Assembly: GCA_949741925.1 (NCBI GenBank)
Contig: CATJOY010000054.1
Location: 30,865-94,864, forward strand
Source of the DNA: an uncultured Desulfovibrionaceae bacterium
GTDB lineage: Bacteria > Desulfobacterota > Desulfovibrionia > Desulfovibrionales > Desulfovibrionaceae
Length of the DNA: 64,000 nt
Direction of reading: 5' to 3'
Shown: positions 1-9,911 of the stretch, piece after piece
Layout: each line of letters begins with the position of its first letter
How positions within the stretch are numbered: position 1 is the stretch's first letter
The notes under the pieces: generated by a model
What the model was told of the DNA's origin: nothing
Database searches by the model: none
The model's input: only the letters and a program-made list of their open reading frames with translations
Translations under genes and position numbers: made by a program

Positions 1-70
1 CCGGCAAGCCGGGATGGCAGAAGCCTTTCCCGGCAGCCGGAGGGAGGAAATACGTTTTCAGGCTTTATGG

Positions 71-1075
71 TTAATTCGGGTTTTCCCTCTGGGAGGCCGC
101 TAAAAGGCCCATTAAGATGGCCCCGGCTTGGGCGACGCCGAGGGAATCAAAGGTTCCGGCCAAAGGAATGCGGAGAAGATGGCTGCAACGTTTGGCTATG
201 CCGGGCCGCAGGCCGGATTCTTCACTCCCCAGCACCAGCACGGCAGGAAATTCAGGAGAGAAGGTAAAGGCATTGGTCGGGGGGAGGGCGTCTTCCTGCC
301 GGGAGGATGCGCCGTAAATGGCAAACCCGGCTTCACAGGCGGCATCAAGGGCCTGACCGAGATTGGCGGCTTTAACAATGGCGAGTTGCTCCAGCGCTCC
401 GGCCGAAGCCTTGGCAGCAGCTCCCCCCAGATACACGCCGTTGTGCCGGGGCAGGATAATGCCCGCCCCGCCAAGGGCGTACAGCGTCCGGGCCAGGGCT
501 CCGGCATTGCCCGGGTCTTGCACCTGGTCCAGGGCAAGGAGCAGAGGCAGCGGCGCTGTTCGGGCCGCTGCCAGAGCGGAGGGCAGATCCGTAAACCCGG
601 CAGGATACAGCCGCGCAATAACGCCCTGATGCCGTCCAGGCCAGAGACGATGCAAAAAATCCTCATCCACCAACGAGAAACGGATCCCCCCGGCCCGGCA
701 GAGATCAAGGATGCGGTCTGTTTCCGCGCCTCGCCTGCTCTTACGGAGGAAAACCGCGTCAATGCGCGAAGGAGCGCGCTCCAGCAGTTCCAGCACCGGT
801 TTGATGCCCGGTTGCAGGGCCACTTGATCCGAAGAGGCAGCAAGGGGATCAGCAGTATCTTGAACCGGAAGAGTTGCCTCAGGCGCAGAGGGGCGAAGTA
901 TTTTTTTCAGGTATTTTTTGGGGGCTCCGGGAGCGGCAAGAGAGGTCTCCTCAGGCTGGGGAGAAGGTTCCTTTGCGCTACTCTTTCTAGACTTTTTCTT
1001 GAAAATATCCGGGCCTTCGCCGCCGGGCTGCGCGGCTCTGGAAGGCGCGGGAGAGGGGAAACGTCGTTCATTCAT
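71..1075 (-). CDS. SpoU/TrmH-family RNA 2'-O-ribose methyltransferase
   Basis: Likely methylates a ribose 2'-OH in rRNA or tRNA using S-adenosylmethionine (RlmB/TrmH-like). The C-terminal ~150 residues carry the family signatures: LDQVQDPGNAGALARTL (motif 1), VLGSEESGLRPG (motif 2) and a final SLGVAQAGAILMG-type motif 3 that forms the knotted SAM site. A substrate-binding-like domain precedes them. The first ~100 residues are a Pro/Ala/Lys/Ser-rich, probably disordered extension. I start at ATG 1075 (MNERRF), with GGAAC upstream; an in-frame TTG at 1117 would add 14 residues but is weaker. It is divergent from mltD, 213 bases apart. The exact RNA target cannot be read from sequence. Confidence 0.88.
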   Translation of the reverse strand: MNERRFPSPAPSRAAQPGGEGPDIFKKKSRKSSAKEPSPQPEETSLAAPGAPKKYLKKILRPSAPEATLPVQDTADPLAASSDQVALQPGIKPVLELLERAPSRIDAVFLRKSRRGAETDRILDLCRAGGIRFSLVDEDFLHRLWPGRHQGVIARLYPAGFTDLPSALAAARTAPLPLLLALDQVQDPGNAGALARTLYALGGAGIILPRHNGVYLGGAAAKASAGALEQLAIVKAANLGQALDAACEAGFAIYGASSRQEDALPPTNAFTFSPEFPAVLVLGSEESGLRPGIAKRCSHLLRIPLAGTFDSLGVAQAGAILMGLLAASQRENPN

Positions 1076-1288
1076 GGTCGTTCCGGCTTGCCTGGTAGGC
1101 AATGATAGGATATGCAAAAGAAACGTACGAGATAGTCACCCCCGCTTCAGAATGTGTTTCCGAAACGGGCCGCTTTACGCTCCCGTTGCTTTCCAGGGCT
1201 GGAAGAGTTCCGGGAGCGCCGTACTCGTGTACGCCCAAGTTCTTCCCAATGCAAGACCGGCGGATGCACATCCGTTTATGGAACCACC

Positions 1289-3211
1289 ATGTCCCGTATC
1301 CATCGAATATTTTCCATCAAGCGTTTGAGGCCCCGATTACTGCTCCTTACACTTGCCGTATCGCTCCCGATTTTTATTGGAGGCTGCGGCAAAAATCCGC
1401 CCGGCCCGGAATCTCCGACCCTTGCGGCCGAGTACCCCACGGATGCCCCCGAAGAAACCGTGGATGAACCGTATCTTCCGCTGGATGACGGTATTCCCCT
1501 CTCTGCGGCGGAACTTGCGGCCTTTAACAGCACAGGCATATTGGATGCCAAGCTCACGGCCGCTGAAAAACGTCAGGTGGAGCTGCACTTCAAGCTGTAT
1601 GTGCATACCAGCCGCCGGACCATGGAGCGCTTTTTGCTTCGCAGTGAACCGTATCTGCCCTATGTTGTTCATGTGCTGAAATCCCGTGGCCTGCCTGAGG
1701 AAATCGCCTATCTGGCCTTTGTTGAGAGCGGTTTCAACCCCAACGCGGTTTCCCGCGCGGGAGCGGGCGGCATGTGGCAGTTCATGCCTTTTACCGGAAA
1801 AAAATACGGCCTGGCGCAAGACCGATGGATTGATGAGCGGCGGGATCCTTTTAAAGCTACCGAAGCCGCGGCCAGTTATCTTTTGGCGCTGCACGATATG
1901 TTTGATGATTGGCTTTTGGCCGTGGCCGCTTACAACGCCGGGGAGGGCAAAATTGGTCGGGCCCTCAAGGGCACCCAAGCTACAAGCTTTTTCGAGATTT
2001 GCGATAAAAACCATCTGTTGGATGAAAAGGCGCAGCTTCGGGATGAAACACAGCAGTACGTGCCGCGCCTTCTGGCCTTTACCAAAATCATGCGCAATTT
2101 GGAACAACTCGGCTTTCAGCGGCCGGATCCGCGTAAGGCCTTGAGTTTTGCCACTGTGGATATGCCTGCCGGAGTGGATCTCCAAGATTTTTGCCGCAGC
2201 CTGGGTATCAACTGGGCTCGGTTCACCTCCTTGAACCCGGCATACCGTCGCTTTATCAGCCCGCCCCACCGGGCCAGCCGGGCCTATGTACCCCTGGATA
2301 AAGAAAAAGAAGCCCTGGCTTGGCTCGCCCGGCCCGAGGCTTCCCTCTACGCGGGCTGGAAAGACTATAAAGTTCGCCGCGGGGAATCCATAAATTCTAT
2401 CAGCAAGCGCCACGGCATTTCCGTAGCCTTACTGCGCCAGATTAACGGCAAGAAATCCAATTCCTTGAAAACCGGAGAGTTTATCTTAGTGCCGGGGTCT
2501 TCTCGCATCGCCAAGGCTACCCTGGCCAAACTGCCGCCCTCTAAGGCCAACCTTGCCGGGAGTGGCACGAACGAATACGGGAAAGGTGAAAAGCATATCA
2601 TTGCCGGCGGGGACACCCTGTTTGAGTTAGCTTCTCGGTGGGGAACAAGCCTTGACGCCGTGTGTGAAGTTAACGGCATTGATCCTGCGGCAACCCTGCG
2701 CGTCGGGCAGGCGGTGTACCGTCCTGTTCTCAAAAAGCGGAATACTTCGGCTGTCGCTGCTGCCGAACCCGCTCGCGCGGTCAGTCTGGTTTCCGAGGCT
2801 CGAGCGAGCCAAAGCCGGGCTTCCCAAAGCGCTCCGCGCTCGAAACAGTCTGCGCGGCGGGCTTCCGGAACCGGCACAGTGGTAGTGCGTCAGGGAGATA
2901 CCTTGTATTCCTTAGCTCGCGCTCATGATCTCAGCGTGGCGAATTTGCGGGCCTTCAATAATCTTGGGGCATCCACAACCCTGCGGGTGGGCCAGGTGCT
3001 TCGGTTAACCCCTCCCTCAGTCAGCGTTGCAGACGCGGGCAACGGACCTGTCAGTGATGCCGGCGGCGCTAAGGTGACGCGGGTAAAGCGTGGCGATACC
3101 CTCTATTCCTTGGCCCGGGCCCACAACACCACTGTGAACGTTCTTGCCAAACTGAACGGCATCAGCGCCAAGGCGGTGTTGCGGCCGGGCCAGAAGCTGC
3201 GGTTGCCTTGA
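1289..3211 (+). CDS. mltD: Membrane-bound lytic murein transglycosylase D-like lipoprotein with four LysM repeats
   Basis: Cleaves peptidoglycan glycan strands in the periplasm. From ATG 1289 (MSRIHR) the protein is 640 residues: a lipoprotein signal with hydrophobic core and a FIGGC lipobox, an SLT domain at about 125-250 with the AFVESGFN motif (catalytic Glu near 146) and GMWQFMP, then four LysM modules near 355-400, 434-478, 530-575 and 594-640. The last three contain a GDTL-type motif and the first has GES instead. In-frame sequence upstream to 1154 lacks signal-peptide character, so the internal ATG is preferred. It is followed by a strong terminator. MltD proteins usually carry one to three LysM repeats, so four is at the high end. 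Confidence 0.93.
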   Translation: MSRIHRIFSIKRLRPRLLLLTLAVSLPIFIGGCGKNPPGPESPTLAAEYPTDAPEETVDEPYLPLDDGIPLSAAELAAFNSTGILDAKLTAAEKRQVELHFKLYVHTSRRTMERFLLRSEPYLPYVVHVLKSRGLPEEIAYLAFVESGFNPNAVSRAGAGGMWQFMPFTGKKYGLAQDRWIDERRDPFKATEAAASYLLALHDMFDDWLLAVAAYNAGEGKIGRALKGTQATSFFEICDKNHLLDEKAQLRDETQQYVPRLLAFTKIMRNLEQLGFQRPDPRKALSFATVDMPAGVDLQDFCRSLGINWARFTSLNPAYRRFISPPHRASRAYVPLDKEKEALAWLARPEASLYAGWKDYKVRRGESINSISKRHGISVALLRQINGKKSNSLKTGEFILVPGSSRIAKATLAKLPPSKANLAGSGTNEYGKGEKHIIAGGDTLFELASRWGTSLDAVCEVNGIDPAATLRVGQAVYRPVLKKRNTSAVAAAEPARAVSLVSEARASQSRASQSAPRSKQSARRASGTGTVVVRQGDTLYSLARAHDLSVANLRAFNNLGASTTLRVGQVLRLTPPSVSVADAGNGPVSDAGGAKVTRVKRGDTLYSLARAHNTTVNVLAKLNGISAKAVLRPGQKLRLP

Positions 3212-3237
3212 GAGAATCGCGCTGATTCGCCTTGCGC

Positions 3238-3266
3238 GCGCCCGGGTTCCCCCGGGCGCTTTTTTT
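3238..3266 (+). terminator. Intrinsic terminator of mltD
   Basis: A perfect 9-bp stem GCGCCCGGG/CCCGGGCGC with a TTCC loop is followed by seven T residues, 27 bases after the mltD stop codon. Confidence 0.9.
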
Positions 3267-3781
3267 GCGGCTTTAGTCGGTTGAAGAGGATAGCGAGCGA
3301 AACAGAGAACCACCGGGGGACTGCTTCAGTTGGTCAGAAAGGGGATTCTTCCGCCTGCGCAAACGCCCCCGGACGGCCTCTTTCATCCCCCCGTACCTGC
3401 TTTTTTTGTTACGGATAGCGGTACATGCCGTAAGGGCAACGATTCAGTATCCATTGGTATGAAAAATATAGCTTCTTGTTCTTATCAGTGGCTTTCTACT
3501 CGGGGCAATGCTCTTTTTCAGAACTCAGAAATAAAAAATGAGCGTTCGGGGCTCCTTTGATTGCAAAATGGAGGAACGATATTCCTGTGTCTCAATTTCG
3601 CGGGAGAGGAAATAGCCCCTGCCCGGGGCTCTAGGGGGAATGATTGCCTCGGCCCCTCATGGCCTGCGCCTTTCCGGGACGCGGGAACTACGTCATATCA
3701 CGAGAGAGCAAGAGAGGGGGCAGGGAAAATTATTCCCCCTAGTGGGGACCGGGGCGTTACCCCATCTGCCGGAAGCATTCA
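3267..3781. other. Intergenic region without a supported gene
   Basis: The 515 bases between the mltD terminator and the helicase gene hold two short plus-strand open frames (76 and 82 codons) with no recognisable similarity and no convincing ribosome site. The right half is a degenerate copy of the dispersed GC-rich repeat described separately. Confidence 0.6.
3636..3779. repeat. Dispersed GC-rich repeat, degenerate copy
   Basis: Contains GGGGGAATGATTG, then GCAGGGAAAATTATTCCCCC, GTGGGGACCGGGGCGTTACC and CTGCCGGAAGCATTC. These are the same word order as the clearer copy at 24451-24580. It runs up to the first start codon of the helicase gene, and its GGAAG could act as the ribosome site. 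Confidence 0.55.
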
Positions 3782-6700
3782 ATGGATACAGTTCCCTTTT
3801 GCCGGATGAAGGTGTATAGTACAGTTATGTCTCCGGTTTTCCCCCCCGATTCCGATCCGTTTTCACCTGTTGTTCCTCCGGACAAACGTGACGCGGCCAT
3901 CGGCGGCGAGCCGCAATGTTTTGAGGGCGAATGCCCTTCGGCATATCCTGGGGAGCCTGTACAGGCCTCTTGCAAGAGCCTTCTTGGTTCCGGAATCTAT
4001 TCCGCAACTACAGTTGCGGAATATGTTGAAGCGCTTCTGGCAACGCCGCGTTTTTGCAGGCAGGTTACGCACCATCGGGTTTTGGAGGCGGTCTCCCCTG
4101 AATACGGCGAGCCCGGGCGCCCCTGGAACGCTGCTATGCGCACGGTGCTTGATGCCGCTTCCGTACGTTCTTTGTATGCGCATCAATCGCTTGCCGTTGA
4201 TCTTGTACGGGCAGGCAAAGATATCGTCGTTGCTACACCTACGGCAAGCGGTAAATCTTTTACCTATAATTTACCGGTCATTGAACGATTTGTGGCAGAT
4301 CCGGAGGCAACGGCTCTCTACATTTTCCCCTTAAAGGCCTTGGCCCAAGATCAGCTCAACGCCTTTCGTGCTCTCACGGCTCACTGGCCTCAGGATGCCC
4401 GCCCCAAAGCGGCAATTTATGATGGGGATACCACAGGCCATTTCCGGAAAAAGATCCGCAACGCGCCGCCCCAGGTGCTGATCACCAACCCCGAAATGCT
4501 GCATTTGGGCATTCTGCCGTTCCATGAAAAATGGGCTACTTTTTTGGCCTCGCTCAGCACGGTTGTTGTGGATGAGGTCCACACCTATAGAGGGATTCTT
4601 GGAGCCCATGTGGCCCAACTGTTCCGGCGTTTGGAACGAATTGCGGCGCTCTATGGCGCGCGGCCCGGTTTTATTGCCTGTTCCGCCACCATCGGGAACC
4701 CGGCGGAGCTGGTAAACAACCTGACCGGCCGTAGAGCCGAACCCATTTTGCAAAGTGGTTCGCCTCAGGGCAGGCGGCATTTTGTTTTTATCAATCCCGA
4801 AGAGAGCCCGGCCACCACCGCCATTCATCTTTTGCGGGCCGCTTTGGCCAGAAATCTCCGAACCATCGTCTACGCCCAGTCACGGCGGATGACTGAACTA
4901 ATCAGCATGTGGGCTGTTCAAAAGGCCGGGAAATACGCTTCAAAAATCAGCGCCTACCGGGCCGGTTTTCTGCCTGAAGAACGGCGGGGCATCGAAGAGC
5001 GGATGGCTTCGGGAGATCTGCTGGCCGTCATCAGTACCAGCGCCCTGGAACTCGGCATTGATATAGGCGGTCTGGATCTCTGCATTTTGGTGGGCTACCC
5101 CGGAACCATCATGTCTACCTTGCAGCGTGGCGGAAGAGTAGGCCGGTCGGGCAGGGAATCCGCCGTGCTTCTGATCGCCCAGGAGGATGCTCTGGATCAG
5201 TATATTGTCCGCCGACCGGAGGTTTTCTTTTCCAGCTCCGCGGAAAATGCCGTGCTTAATCCGGAAAATCCGGTCATCTTGGCCAGACATCTGGAGTGTG
5301 CCGCCGCTGAAATGCCCTTGCAGCCGGAGGGACGCGATGCCTTCTGGTTACGCCCCGGCGGGGCCCGGAACGAGGCCGTGGCCGAAAGTATTGCCGCTTT
5401 GGAAGCAAAAGGGTTGTTGCTGCGCTCGGCTGAAGGAACAACCTGGCATGCTGCCCGGAAACGCCCTCAGCGTGATGTGGATCTGCGCGGTGCGGGCACA
5501 ACGCTGCATATGGAGGATGACCAGGGCAATGCCATTGGTTCGGTGGATGGGCATCGGGCTCTGCACGAAGCCCATCCGGGCGCTGTCTATCTGCATCGGG
5601 GCAAAAGCTATATTGTTACAAACCTTGACCTGCCGGGCCGGACTGTTACCCTGACGCCGGGCAACCCGCCGTATTACACCCGCACACGGGGCCGTAAAAC
5701 CACGGAAATTCTGGCGGAAGAAGCCCATTCCTTTGCCTGGGGCTGTCGGGTGGGTTTCGGCAGGCTCCGGGTCACCGAAGAGATCTCCGGCTATGAAAAG
5801 CGGGCTATCAAAGACGGTCGGCTCTTAGGCATCGTGCCCCTTGATCTGCCGCCGCTGGTTTTTGAAACCGAAGGCCTGTGGTTCGGTATTCCCGATGCTG
5901 CCCGCCTGGCAACGGAAGAAGCGTTGCTGCACTTCATGGGGGCCATCCATGCCCTGGAACACGCCGCTATCGGTATTCTGCCGCTGTTGGTCATGGCTGA
6001 TCGGAACGATTTGGGCGGCATCTCCACGCCCATGCATGCCCAGTTGGGCGGCTCCGCGGTTTTTATTTATGATGGCCTCCCCGGCGGCGCGGGCTTGGCG
6101 CGCGAGGCCTTTAGCAAAGCAACGCTTCTTTTGGAACGCACGGAAGAACTCATACGCCTCTGCCCCTGCGATACGGGCTGCCCCGCCTGCGTGCATTCGC
6201 CGAAATGTGGTTCAGGGAACAGGCCTATTGATAAGGCCGGCGCGCGTTTTCTGCTTGAGGCCATTCTCCGCCTGAAGCCTGATCCGGCAGCCTTTATTCC
6301 GCCCCGCCCGGCGGCGGAGGGAGAGGGGGGCAAGGAATCGGCTTCTCGCCTGCGGAGCGAGGCCGAAGAATGCCCTCCGCCGCAGGCCTGCCCCAAAGCT
6401 GCCGCGGCTCCTGAGGAACGCCCCGGGCAGCTCCTGACGGCAGGCGGCCCTTGGCCGGTCCTCCGGCCGGAGAGGGCTCCTTCCCCCTTGCCGCGATACG
6501 GCGTGCTGGATGTGGAAACCCGGTATTCGGCGGCTGAAGTCGGCGGCTGGCACAAAGCTTGGAAAATGGGCGTCAGTGTAGCGGTGCTTTATGATTCCAA
6601 AAGCGATGCCTTTACCTCGTTCAGTCAAGAGGAGATTCCCGAACTGGCTCGGCGGCTGGCCGCCTTGGAGTTGGTGGTTGGCTTCAATATTCTTCGCTTT

Positions 6701-7024
6701 GATTACACGGTGCTCGGGCCGCACGCCGCGGGCGTGGATTTTCGCGCTTTTCCCACCCTGGATATGCTGGTTGCTATCCATGAGCGTCTTTCGTACCGAC
6801 TTTCCTTGGATACCTTGGCCAAAGCCACCCTTGGCGTCCGAAAAAGCGCTGACGGCCTGGCCGCTTTGCGCTGGTGGAAGGAAGGGGCCGTGGATCGTAT
6901 CGCCGCATACTGCCGCGACGATGTGGAACTGACCCGTGATTTATTTGTCTTCGGCCATGAAAACGGATATTTGCTGTTTCATAACAAAGCCGGCAGCGTT
7001 GTTCGTGTGCCGGTAAGCTGGTAA
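3782..7024 (+). CDS. DEAD-box/DUF1998 helicase fused to a DEDD-type exonuclease (YprA-YprB/MrfA-MrfB-like)
   Basis: Predicted DNA-repair helicase-nuclease of 1080 residues. The helicase part has ATPTASGKS (Walker A, 151-159), DEVH (264-267), SAT (301-303), the QRGGRVGRSGR motif VI (448-458) and a five-cysteine DUF1998-type cluster (C794, C796, C800, C803, C809). After a ~95-residue Pro/Ala-rich linker comes an RNase H-like domain: DVET (D910, E912), GFNILRFD (D974) and YCRDDV (Y1043, D1047), matching the DEDD exonuclease motifs of YprB. In Bacillus subtilis YprA and YprB are separate proteins (MrfA, MrfB) acting in mitomycin C damage repair; here they are one polypeptide. Alternative in-frame starts are ATG 3806 and 3827. 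The repair role is inference from family. Confidence 0.88.
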   Translation: MDTVPFCRMKVYSTVMSPVFPPDSDPFSPVVPPDKRDAAIGGEPQCFEGECPSAYPGEPVQASCKSLLGSGIYSATTVAEYVEALLATPRFCRQVTHHRVLEAVSPEYGEPGRPWNAAMRTVLDAASVRSLYAHQSLAVDLVRAGKDIVVATPTASGKSFTYNLPVIERFVADPEATALYIFPLKALAQDQLNAFRALTAHWPQDARPKAAIYDGDTTGHFRKKIRNAPPQVLITNPEMLHLGILPFHEKWATFLASLSTVVVDEVHTYRGILGAHVAQLFRRLERIAALYGARPGFIACSATIGNPAELVNNLTGRRAEPILQSGSPQGRRHFVFINPEESPATTAIHLLRAALARNLRTIVYAQSRRMTELISMWAVQKAGKYASKISAYRAGFLPEERRGIEERMASGDLLAVISTSALELGIDIGGLDLCILVGYPGTIMSTLQRGGRVGRSGRESAVLLIAQEDALDQYIVRRPEVFFSSSAENAVLNPENPVILARHLECAAAEMPLQPEGRDAFWLRPGGARNEAVAESIAALEAKGLLLRSAEGTTWHAARKRPQRDVDLRGAGTTLHMEDDQGNAIGSVDGHRALHEAHPGAVYLHRGKSYIVTNLDLPGRTVTLTPGNPPYYTRTRGRKTTEILAEEAHSFAWGCRVGFGRLRVTEEISGYEKRAIKDGRLLGIVPLDLPPLVFETEGLWFGIPDAARLATEEALLHFMGAIHALEHAAIGILPLLVMADRNDLGGISTPMHAQLGGSAVFIYDGLPGGAGLAREAFSKATLLLERTEELIRLCPCDTGCPACVHSPKCGSGNRPIDKAGARFLLEAILRLKPDPAAFIPPRPAAEGEGGKESASRLRSEAEECPPPQACPKAAAAPEERPGQLLTAGGPWPVLRPERAPSPLPRYGVLDVETRYSAAEVGGWHKAWKMGVSVAVLYDSKSDAFTSFSQEEIPELARRLAALELVVGFNILRFDYTVLGPHAAGVDFRAFPTLDMLVAIHERLSYRLSLDTLAKATLGVRKSADGLAALRWWKEGAVDRIAAYCRDDVELTRDLFVFGHENGYLLFHNKAGSVVRVPVSW

Positions 7025-7073
7025 CGACGGAACGGGACGGGAAGCCCCGGACCGATCATATAAGGAGTTCCCC

Positions 7074-9908
7074 ATGCTGCCCAAGCCCTATACGACTTTC
7101 CACAAAGCCCTTACCGCCATTCTCCCCGCCGAGCGAATCTACACCGACCCCTTGCGTCTTTTGGCCTACGGCACGGACGCCAGCTTTTACCGTCTGCTGC
7201 CCAAACTTGTAGTGGATGCAGTTTGCGAGGAGGAGGTTAGAGAAATCCTGGCCCTTGCCAACAAAAGCGGCATAGCCGTAACCTTTCGAGCAGCGGGCAC
7301 CAGCCTTTCAGGGCAGTCCGTTTCTGATTCCGTGCTGCTTCGCCTGGGCCATGCCTGGCGGGGGTGCTCCGTCAGCCGAGATGCCTCCCGCATTCGGGTT
7401 CAGCCCGGCCTTATCGGCGCGGAAGCGAACCGCATCTTAGCTCCTTTGGGCCGGAAGATCGGGCCCGACCCCGCTTCCATCGACGCCTGTATGATCGGCG
7501 GCATCGTTGCCAACAATTCCAGCGGCATGTGCTGCGGCACCTCGGATAACAGCTACAAAACCCTCATTTCCGGGCGCTTTATCATGGGGGATGGAACCTT
7601 GCTGGATACCGGGGATGGAGCCAGTCGCGAGGCCTTTGCCCGCAGCCACAGTCATATTCTCGAAGGGCTTGTAGCCCTGCGCGATGAAGTCGCCGCGGAT
7701 AAAGAGCTTTGCGAACGCATCCGCCGCAAATTCAAAATCAAGAACACCATGGGCTATAGCATCAACGCCCTGGTAGACTTTGACGATCCCTTTGATATTC
7801 TCCAGCATCTGATGGTTGGTTCTGAAGGCACTCTCGGGTTCATTGCCGAAGTCACCTATAAAACCGTTACAGAGATGCCCTTTAAGGCTTCCTCTTTGAT
7901 GCTCTTCCCTTCTGTTCCTGATGCCTGCGCCGCTTCGGCCGTCTTGGGCAGGCAGAAACCGCGCATGGTGGATGCGGTGGAACTGATGGACCGCGCTTCC
8001 CTCCGCTCCGTGCAGGGGCAAGAGGGGGTGCCCGAATTCCTGGCCGAGCTGGGCGATACGGTCTGTTCCCTTCTGGTGGAGACCCGGGCGGCAAGTCCGG
8101 AAGAACTGAAAACCAGAATCGACCTGATTTTGGACTCACTGAAGGATGTTGCCACCGTACGGCCCATTGCCTTTACCGCTGATCCGCTGGAAGCGGCGAA
8201 CCTTTGGCGGATTCGCAAAGGCATTTTGCCTTCGGTTGGGGCCATGCGGCCGAGCGGTTCGGCCAGCATTATCGAGGATGTGGCCGTGCCCTTGGAGAAA
8301 CTGGCCGACGCGGCCTTGGATCTGCAGGGGATTTTCAAAAAGCACGTCTATGATGCGGTGCTCTTTGGCCATGCTCTGGATGGCAACCTGCATTTCTGTT
8401 TCGCTCAGGCCTTTGGCGATCCCGCCTCGGTGCGTCGCTATCAGGCCTTTATGGATGATATCTGCCGCCTGATTACGGAAAAGTATGATGGTTCCCTCAA
8501 GGCCGAGCACGGCACAGGCCGCAATATGGCTCCGTATGTGGAAATGGAGTGGGGCAAAACTGCCTACGCTCTGATGCAGCGCATCAAAACGTTGTTTGAC
8601 CCGCATAACCTGCTCAACCCCGGGGTGATCATCAACCCCGACGCCGAAGCCCACCTCAAGGGCCTCAAGCCTCTGCGGCCGACGGATGCGCTGATTGACA
8701 AATGCACGGAATGCGGGTTCTGCGAGCCGATTTGCCCTTCTCGGCGGTTGACCCTGACCCCGCGCCAACGCATTGCCACGTGGCGGGAGATCCAGGGAAC
8801 TGCTGATCCGGCGCGGCGGGACGCCCTGATGAAGGCCATGGCGAAAAGCTATACCTACCAGGGACGGGATACCTGCGCGGCAGATGGGCTTTGCGCCACG
8901 CGCTGCCCGGCGGGCATCAATACCGGGGCTTTTATCAAGCGGTTGCGCGGCCTTCAGGCGAGCAGACCGGCCAAAGCCCTGGCCAAGGGGATTCAAGAAC
9001 ACTTTGCCGGAACCTGCCGTTGCCTCTCCACCGCCCTGGATGCCGCCGACGCGGTGCGCTCCCTTGTGGGAGATCGTTTCATGCAGCGTGGTTCCGATAT
9101 TCTGCGTGTGCTCAGCCTTAAAAAAAGCCCGGCTTGGAACAGGGCCATGCCCCGGGGCGGCGCGAAACTGCCGCATCTGCCCCAACGGCCGGACAATCCG
9201 CTCAAAGTTGTCTATTTTCCTAGCTGCATCAGCCGGAACATGGGGGCGGATCCGGCCGCCCCGGATGCCCGCTCCGAGCCGCAAATGGCCTTGGCCGTCC
9301 TGGCCAAGGCAGGCTATGACGTGCTTTTTCCCAAAAACCTTGCCGCGCTCTGCTGCGGCATGGCCTTTGCCAGCAAGGGCTTTACGGCCGAAGCCGAGGC
9401 CAAGGCCCGGGAGCTTTCGGCGGCCCTCCTTGAAGCGAGCGACAACGGGCGTTACCCCGTGGTGACCGATACCAGCCCCTGCATGCAGCATATGATGGAA
9501 ACCCTTGATCCGAGCCTCAAGCTATTTGAGCCGGTGTCTTTCGTCTTAGAGGAACTCCAAGATAAACTGGTTTTCACAAGGCTGCCTCGGCGCGTGGCCA
9601 TCCACGTTACCTGTTCCACCCGTAAGATGGGGCTGGCCGGAAAGCTAGAAGAACTCGCCAGGCTGTGCGCCCGAGAGGTGGTTGTACCCGTGGGCACCGA
9701 ATGCTGCGGTTTTGCCGGAGATCGGGGGTTCACCCACCCGGAACTCAATCAAAGCGCGCTGCTGGATCTCAGAAAACAAGTCTGTACTTGCGAAGCAGGT
9801 TACTCCACCAGCCGCACCTGTGAGATTGGCCTTGCCCTGCATAGCGGCATACCCTATTACTCGATTCTGGCCCTGGTGGATGAGGCCACCACGCCCCCAG
9901 CCATGTAA
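7074..9908 (+). CDS. FAD/Fe-S oxidoreductase, D-lactate/glycolate dehydrogenase type (GlcD-GlcF fusion)
   Basis: Probably oxidises a 2-hydroxy acid such as D-lactate and passes electrons to the quinone pool. The 944-residue protein combines an FAD-binding type-4 domain (about 30-200, with GTSLSGQS), an FAD-linked oxidase C-terminal domain (about 230-510), two 4Fe-4S motifs (CTECGFCEPICP near 543 and CAADGLCATRCP near 600) and CCG domains (CCGMAF near 760, CCGFAG near 876). The fused layout is known for lactate-utilising sulfate reducers and for the DLD-II type. The start ATG 7074 has AAGGAG seven bases upstream. The substrate cannot be assigned from sequence alone. Confidence 0.87.
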   Translation: MLPKPYTTFHKALTAILPAERIYTDPLRLLAYGTDASFYRLLPKLVVDAVCEEEVREILALANKSGIAVTFRAAGTSLSGQSVSDSVLLRLGHAWRGCSVSRDASRIRVQPGLIGAEANRILAPLGRKIGPDPASIDACMIGGIVANNSSGMCCGTSDNSYKTLISGRFIMGDGTLLDTGDGASREAFARSHSHILEGLVALRDEVAADKELCERIRRKFKIKNTMGYSINALVDFDDPFDILQHLMVGSEGTLGFIAEVTYKTVTEMPFKASSLMLFPSVPDACAASAVLGRQKPRMVDAVELMDRASLRSVQGQEGVPEFLAELGDTVCSLLVETRAASPEELKTRIDLILDSLKDVATVRPIAFTADPLEAANLWRIRKGILPSVGAMRPSGSASIIEDVAVPLEKLADAALDLQGIFKKHVYDAVLFGHALDGNLHFCFAQAFGDPASVRRYQAFMDDICRLITEKYDGSLKAEHGTGRNMAPYVEMEWGKTAYALMQRIKTLFDPHNLLNPGVIINPDAEAHLKGLKPLRPTDALIDKCTECGFCEPICPSRRLTLTPRQRIATWREIQGTADPARRDALMKAMAKSYTYQGRDTCAADGLCATRCPAGINTGAFIKRLRGLQASRPAKALAKGIQEHFAGTCRCLSTALDAADAVRSLVGDRFMQRGSDILRVLSLKKSPAWNRAMPRGGAKLPHLPQRPDNPLKVVYFPSCISRNMGADPAAPDARSEPQMALAVLAKAGYDVLFPKNLAALCCGMAFASKGFTAEAEAKARELSAALLEASDNGRYPVVTDTSPCMQHMMETLDPSLKLFEPVSFVLEELQDKLVFTRLPRRVAIHVTCSTRKMGLAGKLEELARLCAREVVVPVGTECCGFAGDRGFTHPELNQSALLDLRKQVCTCEAGYSTSRTCEIGLALHSGIPYYSILALVDEATTPPAM

Positions 9909-9911
9909 TAT

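Noticed and set aside
1337..2413. 358-codon minus-strand frame opposite mltD
   Set aside because: Shadow of the mltD coding region; no family resemblance.
3330..3809. Two consecutive small plus-strand frames in the gap after mltD
   Set aside because: No ribosome site or similarity, and the second consists mostly of repeat DNA.
8136..9491. 451-codon minus-strand frame opposite the FAD/Fe-S dehydrogenase
   Set aside because: Shadow of a gene with clear FAD and Fe-S motifs on the other strand.
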